Shown here piece after piece: positions 44,871 through 54,309 of a DNA stretch of 64,000 nt. The DNA is from Ensifer canadensis (GTDB lineage Bacteria; Pseudomonadota; Alphaproteobacteria; Rhizobiales; Rhizobiaceae). The notes beneath the pieces are model-generated. The model ran no database searches and was not told the origin of the DNA. It saw only the letters and a program-made list of their open reading frames with translations. The stretch is taken from positions 2,294,001 to 2,358,000 of the forward strand of contig NZ_CP083370.1 of the NCBI RefSeq assembly GCF_017488845.2, read 5' to 3'. The position numbers and the translations under genes are program-made. Numbering within the stretch: the first letter of the stretch is position 1; every line of letters begins with the position of its first letter.

Positions 44871-46148
44871 TCAATGCACCGGCTCTGCCTCATCAAGGCA
44901 CCGTTCCAGCGCCGCCATCCGGTGGCGATGACCGACCGCCTCGAAACCGACGACGGTCACGAACGGCGCAAACATCAGAATGATCAGGCAGATCGCCATG
45001 TCGACGCCCGCCATCGCGGCCGCGATCGACGCCGCAAGCAGCAGCATCGTGCCGGCGAGCAGCCAGGCATGAAGCGGTTCCGACTGCCGCAGCAGATAGG
45101 CATACATGCCGTAGACCAGAGCGATATAGGCCGCGACCGGGACCGCCACCGTCAACACGGTCGCAAGCGACCCGATATGCGCCTTGTGCTCGATGTAATA
45201 GGCGGCGACATGCAGGCCCGCACCGGTCGCAACGATCGCGGCGAAAATGAACATGTGACCATAGCCCCAGACGAAGGAGCGTCTGCGGTGCACGTGCAGG
45301 ACCTCGGCACTCGGCAACAGGAAATAGATCCACCACATGCCGAAGGTAAGCCCGGTGCCCGCAAGGCAGACGAGCGCCACGTCGAGGTTCCAGCCCTCCC
45401 CATCCACCACCGCCGTGATCGAGGCGACCGTGCCGACGACGCCTTCTCCGAGCGCGATGATTGCCAGAAGGCCGTAGCGTTCCGCAATATGGTGGGCATG
45501 CCAGGGCGTGCCGCCATGCCGCGTCTCGGCGATATAGGGCCCGAGCATCTCGATGACGGTGAGCGCCACGACCATGGCGAAGGTGACAACGATCGAGAAG
45601 TCGACGAAGATCTGCACGACCCAGCCGAGTTGCGCAACCGTGATCGCTACCACATAGGTCATGCAGGCCTGCCGTCGTGCCGGATCTTGGCCGGCGGCGC
45701 GCAGCCACTGGAAGATCATCGCCACCCGCATGACGACGTATCCGAGCACCATCACGCCATTGTCGAGATGGGCACCCTCGTCGACCGAGCGGAACATGGC
45801 GGGAAGGCCGATCGCCAGGATCAGCACGCCGACCATCTGCACCATGGTCACGCACCGGAACACCCAGTCGTCGGTGTCATAGGCGGAAGCAAACCAGGTG
45901 AAATTGATCCAGGCCCAGCAGATGGCGAAGCTGGCGAAGAAGAAGCCGATCAGCCCCGCCTTGAAATGTCCTTCGGCCATCAGATGCGCAAGCTGCGATG
46001 CCGCAAGGCTGAAGGCGATGACGAAGGTCAGGTCGAACAGAAGCTCGAGCGTCGTGGCTGTGCGGTGGTGTTCGTGCGTGTCGCGGCCGCTCATGCGCGC
46101 CAGGCGGTGGCTTCCGGCATGCGGCGGTGTCGTTGGGGCGTCGGGCAT
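44871..46148 (-). CDS. ltrA: low-temperature-requirement protein A (LtrA) family membrane protein
   Basis: 425 residues with about eleven to twelve membrane spans. The LtrA signature ATTLELLFDLTFVIAFSLAA is near the N-terminus, followed by FAICWAWINFTWFASAYDTD and, in the middle, ERYGLLAIIALGEGVVG. The biochemical role of LtrA is unknown; the Listeria member is needed for growth in the cold. The start was set at MPDAPTTPP; further in-frame starts upstream are possible but poorly supported. Confidence 0.82.
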   Translation of the reverse strand: MPDAPTTPPHAGSHRLARMSGRDTHEHHRTATTLELLFDLTFVIAFSLAASQLAHLMAEGHFKAGLIGFFFASFAICWAWINFTWFASAYDTDDWVFRCVTMVQMVGVLILAIGLPAMFRSVDEGAHLDNGVMVLGYVVMRVAMIFQWLRAAGQDPARRQACMTYVVAITVAQLGWVVQIFVDFSIVVTFAMVVALTVIEMLGPYIAETRHGGTPWHAHHIAERYGLLAIIALGEGVVGTVASITAVVDGEGWNLDVALVCLAGTGLTFGMWWIYFLLPSAEVLHVHRRRSFVWGYGHMFIFAAIVATGAGLHVAAYYIEHKAHIGSLATVLTVAVPVAAYIALVYGMYAYLLRQSEPLHAWLLAGTMLLLAASIAAAMAGVDMAICLIILMFAPFVTVVGFEAVGHRHRMAALERCLDEAEPVH

Positions 46149-46315
46149 GGGGCGGCATTCCTCGCTGACGTGACGATATGCAAGCATGTTCAAATATTTA
46201 CAGAAGCTTCGTCAAGCCGGCAGTGCCCCGGCGGTCTGCCAAAACACCCGACAGCGCCGCGCCTCAAACATGACGCGCAAACGACGCTGAAACGAATTAG
46301 GCAGTGGCAAATCAG

Positions 46316-46346
46316 GAAAAGACGCCCGGCATCTCTGCCGGGCGTC
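46316..46346 (-). terminator. terminator at the end of the ery locus
   Basis: GACGCCCGGCA-tctc-TGCCGGGCGTC is a perfect stem. On the minus strand it is followed by TTTTCC. It lies beyond rpiB and the repeat at 46389-46493, in a 357-base gap that otherwise contains no gene. Confidence 0.7.
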
Positions 46347-46388
46347 TCGCCGCGATGCGCGAGGGAGGATCAACGTGCATTGCGGTAT

Positions 46389-46493
46389 TAGAGCATTTCC
46401 AGGAAAAGTGCGAATCGGCTTTCCGCCAGGAAATGCGTAAAAACAAAGAGATAGAGCGGGTCTGTGGCTCCGTTTAAACCGGAAACGCTCTAG
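46389..46493. repeat. palindromic intergenic repeat downstream of rpiB
   Basis: End arms TAGAGCATTTCC (46389-46400) and GGAAACGCTCTA (46482-46493) pair with two mismatches, and GGCTTTCCGCCAGGAAATGCG lies between. The TAGAGC-TTTCC ... GGAAA-GCTCTA pattern is typical of a dispersed Rhizobiaceae palindrome. Confidence 0.65.
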
Positions 46494-46505
46494 CAGTTGG
46501 CTCGC

Positions 46506-46943
46506 TTACTTCGCCGCGTCGAGACGATCGATCGCGTCGACATTGCCGGCCGACGGGCCGTTCGCGTCGAATTCGGAGGCGAGCCAGGTATCAACGATCG
46601 ACTTCGCCAGCTCCGGCCCGATGACGCGCGCGCCCATGGTGATGATCTGTGCGTTGTTCGACTTTGCCGCCCGCTCAGCGGAATAGGTGTCGTGGGTCAG
46701 CGCGGCGCGGATGCCCGGCACCTTGTTGGCCGAGATGCAGACGCCGATACCGGTGCCGCAGAACAGGATGCCGCGCTCGTTGTCGCCATCGACGATGGTC
46801 TGCGCCAGCTTCTGCGACAGGTCGGCGTAGAAACCGGACTGGCTGAGGTCGCTGACTTCGAGGTCGGCCTTGCCCTTGAGATGGGCGGCGATGACGTCGA
46901 GCAAGGGCTTGCCGGCGCTGTCTGCTCCGATTGCGATCTTCAT
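46506..46943 (-). CDS. rpiB: ribose-5-phosphate isomerase B family; erythrulose-4-phosphate isomerase (EryI)
   Basis: 145 residues. It begins [20 protein letters not shown], and the active-site Cys lies in [17 protein letters not shown]. RpiB enzymes isomerise ketose and aldose phosphates. In Brucella the homologue in the same genetic position (EryI) converts D-erythrulose 4-phosphate to D-erythrose 4-phosphate, feeding the pentose-phosphate pathway; the same is inferred here. It is the last gene of the polyol locus, 42 bases after tpiA2. Confidence 0.9.
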   Translation of the reverse strand: MKIAIGADSAGKPLLDVIAAHLKGKADLEVSDLSQSGFYADLSQKLAQTIVDGDNERGILFCGTGIGVCISANKVPGIRAALTHDTYSAERAAKSNNAQIITMGARVIGPELAKSIVDTWLASEFDANGPSAGNVDAIDRLDAAK

Positions 46944-46985
46944 GATTGTTCCTTTCCGTCTTGTTGATCTGCGGGGTACGAGGGC

Positions 46986-47753
46986 TCAGATCGCCTTCGA
47001 GACGCGCTGCAGAATGTCGAGATAGCCATTGACGTCCCAGGCGGAGCGGCCGATGAACAGGCCGTCGATGTGCCCCTGGGTGATCAGTTCTTCGCAATTG
47101 CCGGGATTGACGCTGCCGCCGTAGAGGACGGGAACGCGCACGCCGAGCGCGCCTTGCGCCACGTCGGCGATCCGCTTATGGCGCTCGTCGGCATAGTCTG
47201 ATGTTGCCGGAATGCCGTTGACGCCGATGGCCCAGACCGGCTCGTAGGCGAGCAGGATCGTCGCCTTGCGCGCGTCGCCTTCCAGCAGTTCCAGCGCGCC
47301 TTCAACCTGCCGCTTCAGGACGGCATCCGCCTCGCCCGCCTCGCGCTCGGCGAGCGTCTCGCCAATGCAGATCAGCGGCACCAGGCCGTGGCGCACCGCC
47401 GCTGCCGTCTTCAGGCCCACGGTACGGTCGGTCTCGCCGAAGTGCTCGCGCCGTTCGCTATGGCCAAGCTCGACCACATCGAGGTTGCAGTCCCTCAGCA
47501 TCACCGGCGAAACCTCGCCGGTCCAGGCGCCGGCGTCGTCCCAATGCATGTTCTGCGCACCGACCTTGACGCCCGTTTGCACGAGCCGTTCCTTGACCTG
47601 TCTGACGGCGGTAAAGGGTGGAATGACGAAACGCTGGATGCGCTCGTCGCGCGCTCCGTCCGCTGCGGCCAGCCTCTCGGCAAAGACCATGGCCTCCGCC
47701 AGCGTCTTGTTCATCTTCCAGCTTGTGCCCACCCAGAGCTGCGGCTTGTTCAT
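46986..47753 (-). CDS. tpiA: triosephosphate-isomerase paralogue (TpiA2/EryH, erythrulose-1-phosphate isomerase)
   Basis: 255 residues. TIM catalytic residues are kept: Lys in GTSWKMNKT, His in ELGHSERREHFG and Glu in LLAYEPVWAIGVNGIPA. Loop 6 (VNGIPATSDYA) differs from the housekeeping GTGKTAT loop, which suits a larger substrate. In Brucella EryH interconverts L-erythrulose 1-phosphate and D-erythrulose 4-phosphate. Its start overlaps the DeoR stop (ATGA), so regulator and enzyme are translationally coupled. Confidence 0.9.
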   Translation of the reverse strand: MNKPQLWVGTSWKMNKTLAEAMVFAERLAAADGARDERIQRFVIPPFTAVRQVKERLVQTGVKVGAQNMHWDDAGAWTGEVSPVMLRDCNLDVVELGHSERREHFGETDRTVGLKTAAAVRHGLVPLICIGETLAEREAGEADAVLKRQVEGALELLEGDARKATILLAYEPVWAIGVNGIPATSDYADERHKRIADVAQGALGVRVPVLYGGSVNPGNCEELITQGHIDGLFIGRSAWDVNGYLDILQRVSKAI

Positions 47754-48541
47754 GCTTTCTCCGATGCTTTTCGATTGTCGACCGTCACCAGGGGGATTCC
47801 GGCCTCGCGGAGCGTCGCGGCATGCTCATCCGCCACCTCGGCGCCGGTCAGCACCGCATCGAAGGCGTCGAGCCCTGTCAGGAAATGCAGGGCGGAACGC
47901 CCGAACTTGTCGTGATCGACCATGAGATATTTGCGCGCCGCCGACTTCACCATCAGCCGCTTGGCCTGCACGACCTCCTGGTCCTGGTGGAAGGCTGCCG
48001 TTCCCGCGACTGCGGAGCTGGAGAGGAAGGCGATATCGACGCGCAGCGAGCGCAGCGCCTCTTCGGTGACGATGCCGAAAAAGCCGTTGAACTTCTTGCT
48101 GTACTGGCCGCCGAGCGCGATGACGTTGATGCCGGGCGCACCGGACAGACCGGTGATGACGCCGAGGTTGTTGGTGATGACGGTCAGCGGCCTGATGTCC
48201 CTGATGCAGCCGGCAATCGCGCCGGCCGTCGAACTGTCGTCGATGAGGATGCTCTGCCCCGGCTCGATCAGGCTCGCCGCATATTCGGCAATGCGGTTCT
48301 TCTCGGCGGCGGCAATCTTCTCGCGGTAGCGGAAATCGCTTTCGAACTGCGGGCTCGACTGGATCGAAGCGCCGCCATGCACCTTGCGCAACAGGCCAGC
48401 CTGTTCGAGATCGTCGAGGTCGCGATGCACCGTCATCTTGCTGACGCCGAAACGGAGTGACAGATCCTCGACGGACGCCGTGCCGGCCTCCATCAAAACA
48501 TCCATGATCGCCTGTCGCCTGTCTTCCGGCTTCATCGTCAT
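47750..48541 (-). CDS. DeoR-family transcriptional regulator of the polyol locus
   Basis: 263 residues. An N-terminal DeoR winged helix has SLRFGVSKMTVHRDLDDLEQ, and a DeoRC sensor domain contains ILIDDSSTAGAIAGCI and LTVITNNLGVITGLS. DeoR proteins sense sugar phosphates. It precedes tpiA2 and rpiB and has its own AT-rich leader with an inverted repeat, so it may drive a separate tpiA2-rpiB transcript. It corresponds by position to the DeoR gene next to the ery genes of other Rhizobiales. Confidence 0.88.
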   Translation of the reverse strand: MTMKPEDRRQAIMDVLMEAGTASVEDLSLRFGVSKMTVHRDLDDLEQAGLLRKVHGGASIQSSPQFESDFRYREKIAAAEKNRIAEYAASLIEPGQSILIDDSSTAGAIAGCIRDIRPLTVITNNLGVITGLSGAPGINVIALGGQYSKKFNGFFGIVTEEALRSLRVDIAFLSSSAVAGTAAFHQDQEVVQAKRLMVKSAARKYLMVDHDKFGRSALHFLTGLDAFDAVLTGAEVADEHAATLREAGIPLVTVDNRKASEKA

Positions 48542-48588
48542 CCGCCTCGATCCCGATGCCGCGAGAGCGCGACATCACACCTGAGAAG

Positions 48589-48606
48589 ATAACACCTTTA
48601 TGTTAT
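48589..48606. promoter_or_regulatory. inverted repeat upstream of the DeoR gene
   Basis: ATAACA-ccttta-TGTTAT lies about 50 bases before the DeoR start, in the only AT-rich stretch of the locus. It is a candidate operator or extended promoter element. Confidence 0.4.
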
Positions 48607-48639
48607 ATTTCAATCTAGCTAATGATACTTTGTGATATT

Positions 48640-49578
48640 TCAGTGTGATTTTGATGATCGGTTGAACCCGGTATCGATGTAGGGCTCCCAGAACTCCACG
48701 GATTCGCGGATCATCTCCACAACGTTGTGGTCGGTCGGTTCCCGCTCGCGGAAGGACAGCTCCAGGCAGATCTCGTTGTCGGTGCCGCCGCCGGCCTTGA
48801 CCGCATCGATCAGCTTCTCCGGCGTGATGCGGCCATCCCGGTTGTAGGCAGCGGTAAACGGCCAGTGCCCGCCCTTGTTCATCGACGACTGCTTGATGTG
48901 GATGATCGGCGAGCGCTCGGGAAATGCGCCCGCCCAGGCATAGGGGTCGATGTCATCGGGGTCGTCGGAGGTGACGTCGCCATGGTCGATATCGACCATC
49001 ATCTTCATTGGGAGCGGCAACTCCGCCTCGGCGAGCCGCCGGTCGAGCGAGCGGCACTCGGCGATCGTGTGGCCGAACTCGCGCCCGACCGACATCGGCT
49101 CCCAGAACACATAGGAAAGACCGGCCGCCTTGCCGTGTTCCGCCACGTCGCGCCAGCAGTCGATGGCGATCTTCATCATCTCCTCGCGCCGGGCCGGGTC
49201 GTCATAGTCCCTCAGCGTGAAGATCGCAAACTGCGTGCCCATGCCGGATGCGCCAAGCTCGGCGGAGATATCGGCAAAGGTCTTGAACCAGTCGACATAG
49301 TAGCGTCGCACATCCGGGTCGGGGTGGCCGAAGTGGTTGAGCCTGCCATAGGGCCCGGTCATGCCCGAGGTGATCCTGACGCCGGTGCGGCTAAGCGCTG
49401 CCCTGAACTGACGGATGGTCTTGGAGATCGTTGCCGCCGGCCAGCCCGGATTGACGAACTCATGCGTCAGCTGCACGTAGCCGATGCGGATCTGCTCCCC
49501 GATTGTCTCGATCAGATCATCAGGCTCGGCAAAACGATTGACCAGCGGATTGGTGTTGAGCGACAGCGTGAAAGCCAA
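48640..49578 (-). CDS. eryC: sugar-phosphate isomerase/epimerase TIM barrel, EryC-type tetrulose-4-phosphate racemase
   Basis: 312 residues of the xylose-isomerase-like TIM-barrel family. Acidic and His metal ligands are visible in LSYVFWEPMSVG, MMVDIDHGD, IIHIKQSS and ICLELSFRER. In Brucella EryC (about the same length) converts the tetrulose 4-phosphate made by EryB to L-erythrulose 1-phosphate. It is separated from the HAD gene by 14 bases and ends the long coupled operon before the DeoR transcript. Confidence 0.87.
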   Translation of the reverse strand: MAFTLSLNTNPLVNRFAEPDDLIETIGEQIRIGYVQLTHEFVNPGWPAATISKTIRQFRAALSRTGVRITSGMTGPYGRLNHFGHPDPDVRRYYVDWFKTFADISAELGASGMGTQFAIFTLRDYDDPARREEMMKIAIDCWRDVAEHGKAAGLSYVFWEPMSVGREFGHTIAECRSLDRRLAEAELPLPMKMMVDIDHGDVTSDDPDDIDPYAWAGAFPERSPIIHIKQSSMNKGGHWPFTAAYNRDGRITPEKLIDAVKAGGGTDNEICLELSFREREPTDHNVVEMIRESVEFWEPYIDTGFNRSSKSH

Positions 49579-49592
49579 GACCGTACTCCTGA

Positions 49593-50432
49593 CTACCAGA
49601 GAAATTTCGGGAGGATGAAATCGGGCGTGGCGCCATGCTCGGCAAAGAGTTTTTGCCGCTCCTTGTCGGAGGCATGCTCCAGTATCCCGGTGGTCACCAG
49701 CGCCGACTCAAGGCCGGCACTTGCCGCCCCGGCGATATCGTGTTCGATGCTGTCGCCGATTGCGCAGACGCGCGACGGATCGGGATGACCGAGAAAGTCG
49801 AGGGCAAAATCGTAGATGTCGGCGAATGGTTTTCCGATCCAGCGCACCGTGCCGCCGAGTTCCTCGTAAAGCTCCGCAATCCGCCCAGCCCCGAAAGCCA
49901 TTCCGCTCTTGGTCAGCATCACCTTGTCGGGGTTGGTGCAGAGGCACGGCACGCCGCGCCGTGCCGCAGGCGCCAGCAGCGCCTCATAGTGCGACAGCGG
50001 CAGGACATCGCCTTCGCTCGCAGCCAGAAGCACGAAGTCCGCATCCGCGCCATCTTCGGTGCGCTCGAGGTCGAGCCCGGTGAGCGGCGACAGATCGCCG
50101 TCGCGGCTGACCAGCAGGCACTTTTTCGGAGGCCCGCTTGCCTGCCCGCCTTCCTTTTTCAGGATCTGCCACGCCACTTCGCCCGAGGTCAGGAACCAGT
50201 CCCAGCTGCCGGCGACGAAGCCGAGATCGACGAGACGGCGGTCGTTTTCCGCCGAGCGCTTGCCGGAATTCGAGAGAATGATGATGCGCTTGCCCTGATT
50301 CTTCAGCCGCACCAGCGTTTCGGCAGCACCAGGATAGGGCCTGCGGCCGTCGCGCAGCACGCCGAACTGGTCGATCAGAAAGGCGTCATAACGATCGGCG
50401 ATATCGCCGAGGCCTGAGATGACAGTACTCAT
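49593..50432 (-). CDS. HAD-superfamily class IIA hydrolase-like protein
   Basis: 279 residues. Motif I reads FLIDQFGVLRDG: the nucleophilic Asp is present but the second Asp of DxD is Phe, as in the TIGR01459 subgroup. Motif II is IIILSNSGKRS, and motif IV CAIGDSIEHDIAGA. Sugar-phosphate phosphatase activity is possible, although loss of the acid/base Asp argues for weak or altered activity. The ATG at MSTVISGLG overlaps the stop of the FGGY kinase (ATGA); a longer upstream frame lies within that kinase gene. Confidence 0.82.
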   Translation of the reverse strand: MSTVISGLGDIADRYDAFLIDQFGVLRDGRRPYPGAAETLVRLKNQGKRIIILSNSGKRSAENDRRLVDLGFVAGSWDWFLTSGEVAWQILKKEGGQASGPPKKCLLVSRDGDLSPLTGLDLERTEDGADADFVLLAASEGDVLPLSHYEALLAPAARRGVPCLCTNPDKVMLTKSGMAFGAGRIAELYEELGGTVRWIGKPFADIYDFALDFLGHPDPSRVCAIGDSIEHDIAGAASAGLESALVTTGILEHASDKERQKLFAEHGATPDFILPKFLW

Positions 50433-51715
50433 AACACACCTGCCTGTCTTGCACCGGCAAGCGCCAGCCGCGCCGTGCCGGCTGCGGCCTCTTCCGAACG
50501 TACCGTCAGGAACGGCACGCCGAGCTTGCGCGCGCGGATTGCCGACCACGCCGCATTTCTTGCACCGCCACCGACGGTGCGTATGGAACCGAGCTTGGGT
50601 CCGCCGAACGATGTCAGCCTGTGATAAGCAAGGCTTTCGATACCGGCGATGCCTTCGAAGATTGCCTTCAGAAACATCGCGTCATCCTCGGGTCGCGGCG
50701 TCAGGCGTGGCTCAAGATTCGGATCGGCGATGGGGAAGCGCTCGCCGGGCTTCGTCAGCGGGTAATAGTCGAGCCCGCTATCGACAGCCGGATCGATGCG
50801 GGCGGAAAGCTCATCGATGCGCTCTGCGGAAAAATACTCGGCCAGAACAACGCCTCCCGTATTCGATGCGCCGCCCGCCAGCCACATGTCGCCGATCCGG
50901 TGGCTGTAGAGGCCATATTCCGGGGCAAACAGCGCCCGGTCGGAAAGCACCTTCACCGTCAACGTCGTGCCGAGTGCGCTGACGCCATCGCCCGGACGAT
51001 CGGCACCGGTCGCCAGAAACGAGGCACAGCCATCGGTCGTGCCGGCGACTAAAATGACATCCGGCGTCAGGCCGAAGGCTTCGGCTGCGGCCGCCGATAT
51101 CGTCGCAACCGGCGCACCGGCCGGCAGCACCTCCGGCAGGAGATCGATGCGCGCGCCAGTTCGTGAGATCCACTCCGGCCAGCACCGCGCCACCGGATCG
51201 TAGCCGGTCTTCAAGGCATTGTTCTCGTCGGAAACGTCGTAGAGCCCGGTAAAATGCCCGGCGAGCCAATCGGCCTGATGGATGACACGGAAGACATCCG
51301 GCACCGATTGGAACAGCAGCACCTTGGCAAGACCGGAGGTTGCCCCGTGGGCGGCACTTTCCTTCGGTGCATGGGCGGCAATTGCGTCCAGCATCGTCCG
51401 GTCGGAAACCGGATCGTTGTACATCATCGGCGTGGCAAGCGGCGCACCGTCGGCGGAAACGGGCAGCATCGTGCCCGAGGTTCCGTCGATGCTGATGGCG
51501 CGGATCCGTCGACGATCGACCGCCTCGAGCACCTCGCCAAGCGCCGCCCGCACCGCCTTCCACCAGCCGACCGGATCGCGGTGGTCATCGGAAAAAGCGG
51601 CGAGCTTGGCCGCACCAGAGGCGACGATCGTGCCGTCAGGCACCATCGCCACGGAGCGCGCGCCCGACGTGCCGATATCGATGCCGACAACAAGGGCGTT
51701 CTGATCTCCACTCAT
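50429..51715 (-). CDS. FGGY-family pentulose kinase (D-ribulose kinase-like)
   Basis: 428 residues, shorter than classical xylulokinase and close to the compact D-ribulose/xylulose kinase group known from cyanobacteria and plants. The phosphate motif GIDIGTSGARSVAM opens the protein, then ISIDGTSGTMLPV, TTDGCASF and the adenine-site TVGGGARNAAWSAIRARKLG. It is not EryA and lies one gene downstream of eryB. A second ketose or polyol substrate is inferred. Start and stop overlap both neighbours. Confidence 0.83.
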   Translation of the reverse strand: MSGDQNALVVGIDIGTSGARSVAMVPDGTIVASGAAKLAAFSDDHRDPVGWWKAVRAALGEVLEAVDRRRIRAISIDGTSGTMLPVSADGAPLATPMMYNDPVSDRTMLDAIAAHAPKESAAHGATSGLAKVLLFQSVPDVFRVIHQADWLAGHFTGLYDVSDENNALKTGYDPVARCWPEWISRTGARIDLLPEVLPAGAPVATISAAAAEAFGLTPDVILVAGTTDGCASFLATGADRPGDGVSALGTTLTVKVLSDRALFAPEYGLYSHRIGDMWLAGGASNTGGVVLAEYFSAERIDELSARIDPAVDSGLDYYPLTKPGERFPIADPNLEPRLTPRPEDDAMFLKAIFEGIAGIESLAYHRLTSFGGPKLGSIRTVGGGARNAAWSAIRARKLGVPFLTVRSEEAAAGTARLALAGARQAGVL

Positions 51716-52770
51716 TGCAGCGCCTGCCCTGCCCGGTTGAGCTTCTGGCGATATTTCTCCGCGTCCCAGCCGAGCAGTTCGGCGTTCTCGGCATCGCTCA
51801 GATAGCGAAGACGCCCATTTGCGGGAATGCGGGCCGTCACGTCGGCAAGGCAGCGCGCCATGGCGAGCGCGCCTGCGGAAATGGTCTTCTCGACCAGTAC
51901 CCCCTTGCCGGGAAACAGCAGAAGCGGCGGCAGGGTTTCGCCACGTTCATTCCTGGCGGTCTCGATCGAAACGGCGGTTTCGCCCGGCGCGGCGATGACG
52001 GACCCCTTGCCGAGGAAGATGACATGGTCGGGATAGAGGCTGCCGCCGGCAGCAATCCGGCAGCTTTCGAGGTCGGTTGCGACCGCATGCAGTCGTGCGT
52101 CGTCGGGCAGGCAATAGCCACTGTCGACCGCAAGGCGGGACAGTGCCGCGAGATCGGCTGATGGCGCCGCCCGTCGCTGCGTCGTCAACCGGCGGGAGAC
52201 CTCGGTCAGAAGGATTGCCGCATCGGCGACGGTCTCGGCGGCAACTGCAAGGCCGTGATTGCCGAGGATCAGCACCGACGTCTTCTCCTGCAGCCGCTCG
52301 GCGATCGCCTTGGCAAGCGGCAGCCCCGGCCGCGCATAGGGTACGAAGACATGCGGGATACCCGTCAGGCGTTCGGCAGCGATGGCCGCACCGATCGTCT
52401 GCACGGCGGTCGCGATGGTTTCGACGCAATGGACATGGATCACCACCTTCTGCGGCATCAGCGCATGTACCGTCGTCTCGATCGACGGCCTGAGGCCGGA
52501 AGGGTTCATTTCGGAGATGACGAAGTCCTGGGCTTTCTCGGCCGCGGGATCCATGCGATCCAACGCTTCGAGCAATGGGTCGAGCGCCACCGGCACCATG
52601 ACGTCGCGCTGGCGCGCATGGGCAAGCCAGAGGCCGGAGGCCTTGATCCAGAGCGTGCCGACCTCCTTGATCGACGTGTTTCCGCCCGCCCCCTGCACCA
52701 GCAGCGGGTCGGCGCCGACCCGCGCCGAGATATCAAGCAAGGCCTCCAATTCCAGACTGCGCATTCCCAC
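51712..52770 (-). CDS. class II aldolase/adducin-domain protein
   Basis: 352 residues. The N-terminal aldolase domain (about 1-230) has QGAGGNTSIKEVGTLWIKAS for phosphate binding and VIHVHCVETIATA with the HxH zinc ligands; LILGNHGLAVA carries the third His. The ~120-residue C-terminal extension resembles that of RhaD/RhaE-type aldolases. It would split a ketose 1-phosphate into DHAP and an aldehyde. Directly after the kinase in function and coupled to it by ATGA overlap. Confidence 0.8.
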   Translation of the reverse strand: MGMRSLELEALLDISARVGADPLLVQGAGGNTSIKEVGTLWIKASGLWLAHARQRDVMVPVALDPLLEALDRMDPAAEKAQDFVISEMNPSGLRPSIETTVHALMPQKVVIHVHCVETIATAVQTIGAAIAAERLTGIPHVFVPYARPGLPLAKAIAERLQEKTSVLILGNHGLAVAAETVADAAILLTEVSRRLTTQRRAAPSADLAALSRLAVDSGYCLPDDARLHAVATDLESCRIAAGGSLYPDHVIFLGKGSVIAAPGETAVSIETARNERGETLPPLLLFPGKGVLVEKTISAGALAMARCLADVTARIPANGRLRYLSDAENAELLGWDAEKYRQKLNRAGQALQ

Positions 52771-52776
52771 TCTCCT

Positions 52777-54309
52777 TCAGGCCGCCACTTGCTGGCGTTC
52801 CAGCCAGCCGGCGAAAGCCAGCCTCTCGGCCTGTGTCATGTGCAGGCCGTGTTTCGTCCGCCGTTCCAGTAGGTCTTCAGCCGTCGACGCCCATTCGTTG
52901 TCGATCAGGAAGCGCGCCTCGCGCTCGCGAAACAGCGGGCTGAAGACAGCGCCGAGGTCTTCGAGCGATTTGGCATTGCCGATCAGATCGTGCGTGCGCG
53001 TGCCGTAGAGCCGCGCGTAATGCTTGGCGAGGTCGGCCGTCAGCCAGCGATAGCGCGCCTTGAGATCCCCAAGAAACTGCTCGAAATCGGCATTGGCCAT
53101 GTCGCCACCCGGCAAATGCGCCTTGGCGGTCCAGGCCGCACCCATCTCAGGGAAGAACGGTTTCAGCCGCTCGAGCGCATGTTCCGACAGCTTGCGGAAG
53201 GTGGTGATCTTGCCGCCGAAGACGGAGAGAAGCGGCGCCTGGCCGTTGGCCGCATCGACCTCGAAGATATAGTCGCGCGTCACCGCCGACGGGTTTTCGG
53301 CATTGTCGTCATAGAGCGGACGCACGCCGGAGAAGGAGTGGACGATATCGTCTTCGGTCAGTTGCTGCTTGAAGTAGCGGTTCACCGATTTCAAGAGATA
53401 GGCGATCTCGTTGCCATCGGCGGATACGTCCTCGGGCCGCCCCTCATAGGGGATATCCGTCGTGCCGATCAGCGCCAGGTCGTTCTGGTAGGGGTTGATG
53501 AAGATCACCCGCTTGTCCGGGTTCTGCACCAGATAGGCCTGCCGCCCCTCCCAGAATTTCGGCACGACGATATGGCTGCCCTTGACCAGTCGCACACTGC
53601 GGCTGGAATTGAGCCCGGCGATCCGGCCGATGACATCGTTGACCCATGGCCCCGCTGTATTGACCACGCAGCGCGCCTTGACCTCGGATTTCACGCCGGT
53701 GCGCAGATCCGTCATCTCCACCTGCCAGAGGCCGTCGACGCGACGAATGGCGCTGCAGGCGGTTCGGGTCAAGACGCGCGCGCCCTTCTTCTGCGCATCG
53801 AGTGCATTGAGCACAACGAGCCGGGCGTCATCGACCCAACAGTCGGAATATTCGAAGGCCTTGCGATAGTCCCGCTTGATCGGCGCACCCTCAGGCGCAG
53901 TGCTGAGATCAAGGCTGCGGGTGCCTGGCAGACGCTTGCGGCCGCCGAGGTGGTCGTAGAGGAACAGTCCGAGCCGCACGAGCCAGGCGGGCCTGTCGGC
54001 CGGATTGTGCGGCAGCACGAACCGCATCGGCCAGATGATGTGCGGCGCGGATGAGAGCAGCACCTCGCGCTCGATCAACGCCTCGCGCACCAGCCGGAAC
54101 TCGTAATATTCGAGATAGCGCAGCCCGCCATGCACCAGCTTGCCCGAGCGCGAGCTTGTGCCTTGCGCCAGATCGTCCTTCTCGCACAAGAGGACCGAGA
54201 GCCCTCGCCCGGCCGCATCGCGCGCGATCCCCGCACCGTTGACGCCGCCGCCGACGACAAAAAGATCATATATTCCGGTCTCGGAACCCACGTTCTTGCC
54301 TCCCGTCAT
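52777..54309 (-). CDS. eryB: erythritol-4-phosphate dehydrogenase (GlpD-like, FAD)
   Basis: 510 residues of the GlpD family. The FAD motif is DLFVVGGGVNGAGIARDAAG, followed by SSRSGKLVHGGLRYLEYYEF, typical of aerobic glycerol-3-phosphate dehydrogenases, and a C-terminal helical domain. In the ery pathway EryB oxidises the phosphorylated erythritol to a tetrulose 4-phosphate, passing electrons to quinone at the membrane. The ATG overlaps the upstream stop (TGATG); a GTG two codons earlier is also possible. Confidence 0.88.
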   Translation of the reverse strand: MTGGKNVGSETGIYDLFVVGGGVNGAGIARDAAGRGLSVLLCEKDDLAQGTSSRSGKLVHGGLRYLEYYEFRLVREALIEREVLLSSAPHIIWPMRFVLPHNPADRPAWLVRLGLFLYDHLGGRKRLPGTRSLDLSTAPEGAPIKRDYRKAFEYSDCWVDDARLVVLNALDAQKKGARVLTRTACSAIRRVDGLWQVEMTDLRTGVKSEVKARCVVNTAGPWVNDVIGRIAGLNSSRSVRLVKGSHIVVPKFWEGRQAYLVQNPDKRVIFINPYQNDLALIGTTDIPYEGRPEDVSADGNEIAYLLKSVNRYFKQQLTEDDIVHSFSGVRPLYDDNAENPSAVTRDYIFEVDAANGQAPLLSVFGGKITTFRKLSEHALERLKPFFPEMGAAWTAKAHLPGGDMANADFEQFLGDLKARYRWLTADLAKHYARLYGTRTHDLIGNAKSLEDLGAVFSPLFREREARFLIDNEWASTAEDLLERRTKHGLHMTQAERLAFAGWLERQQVAA

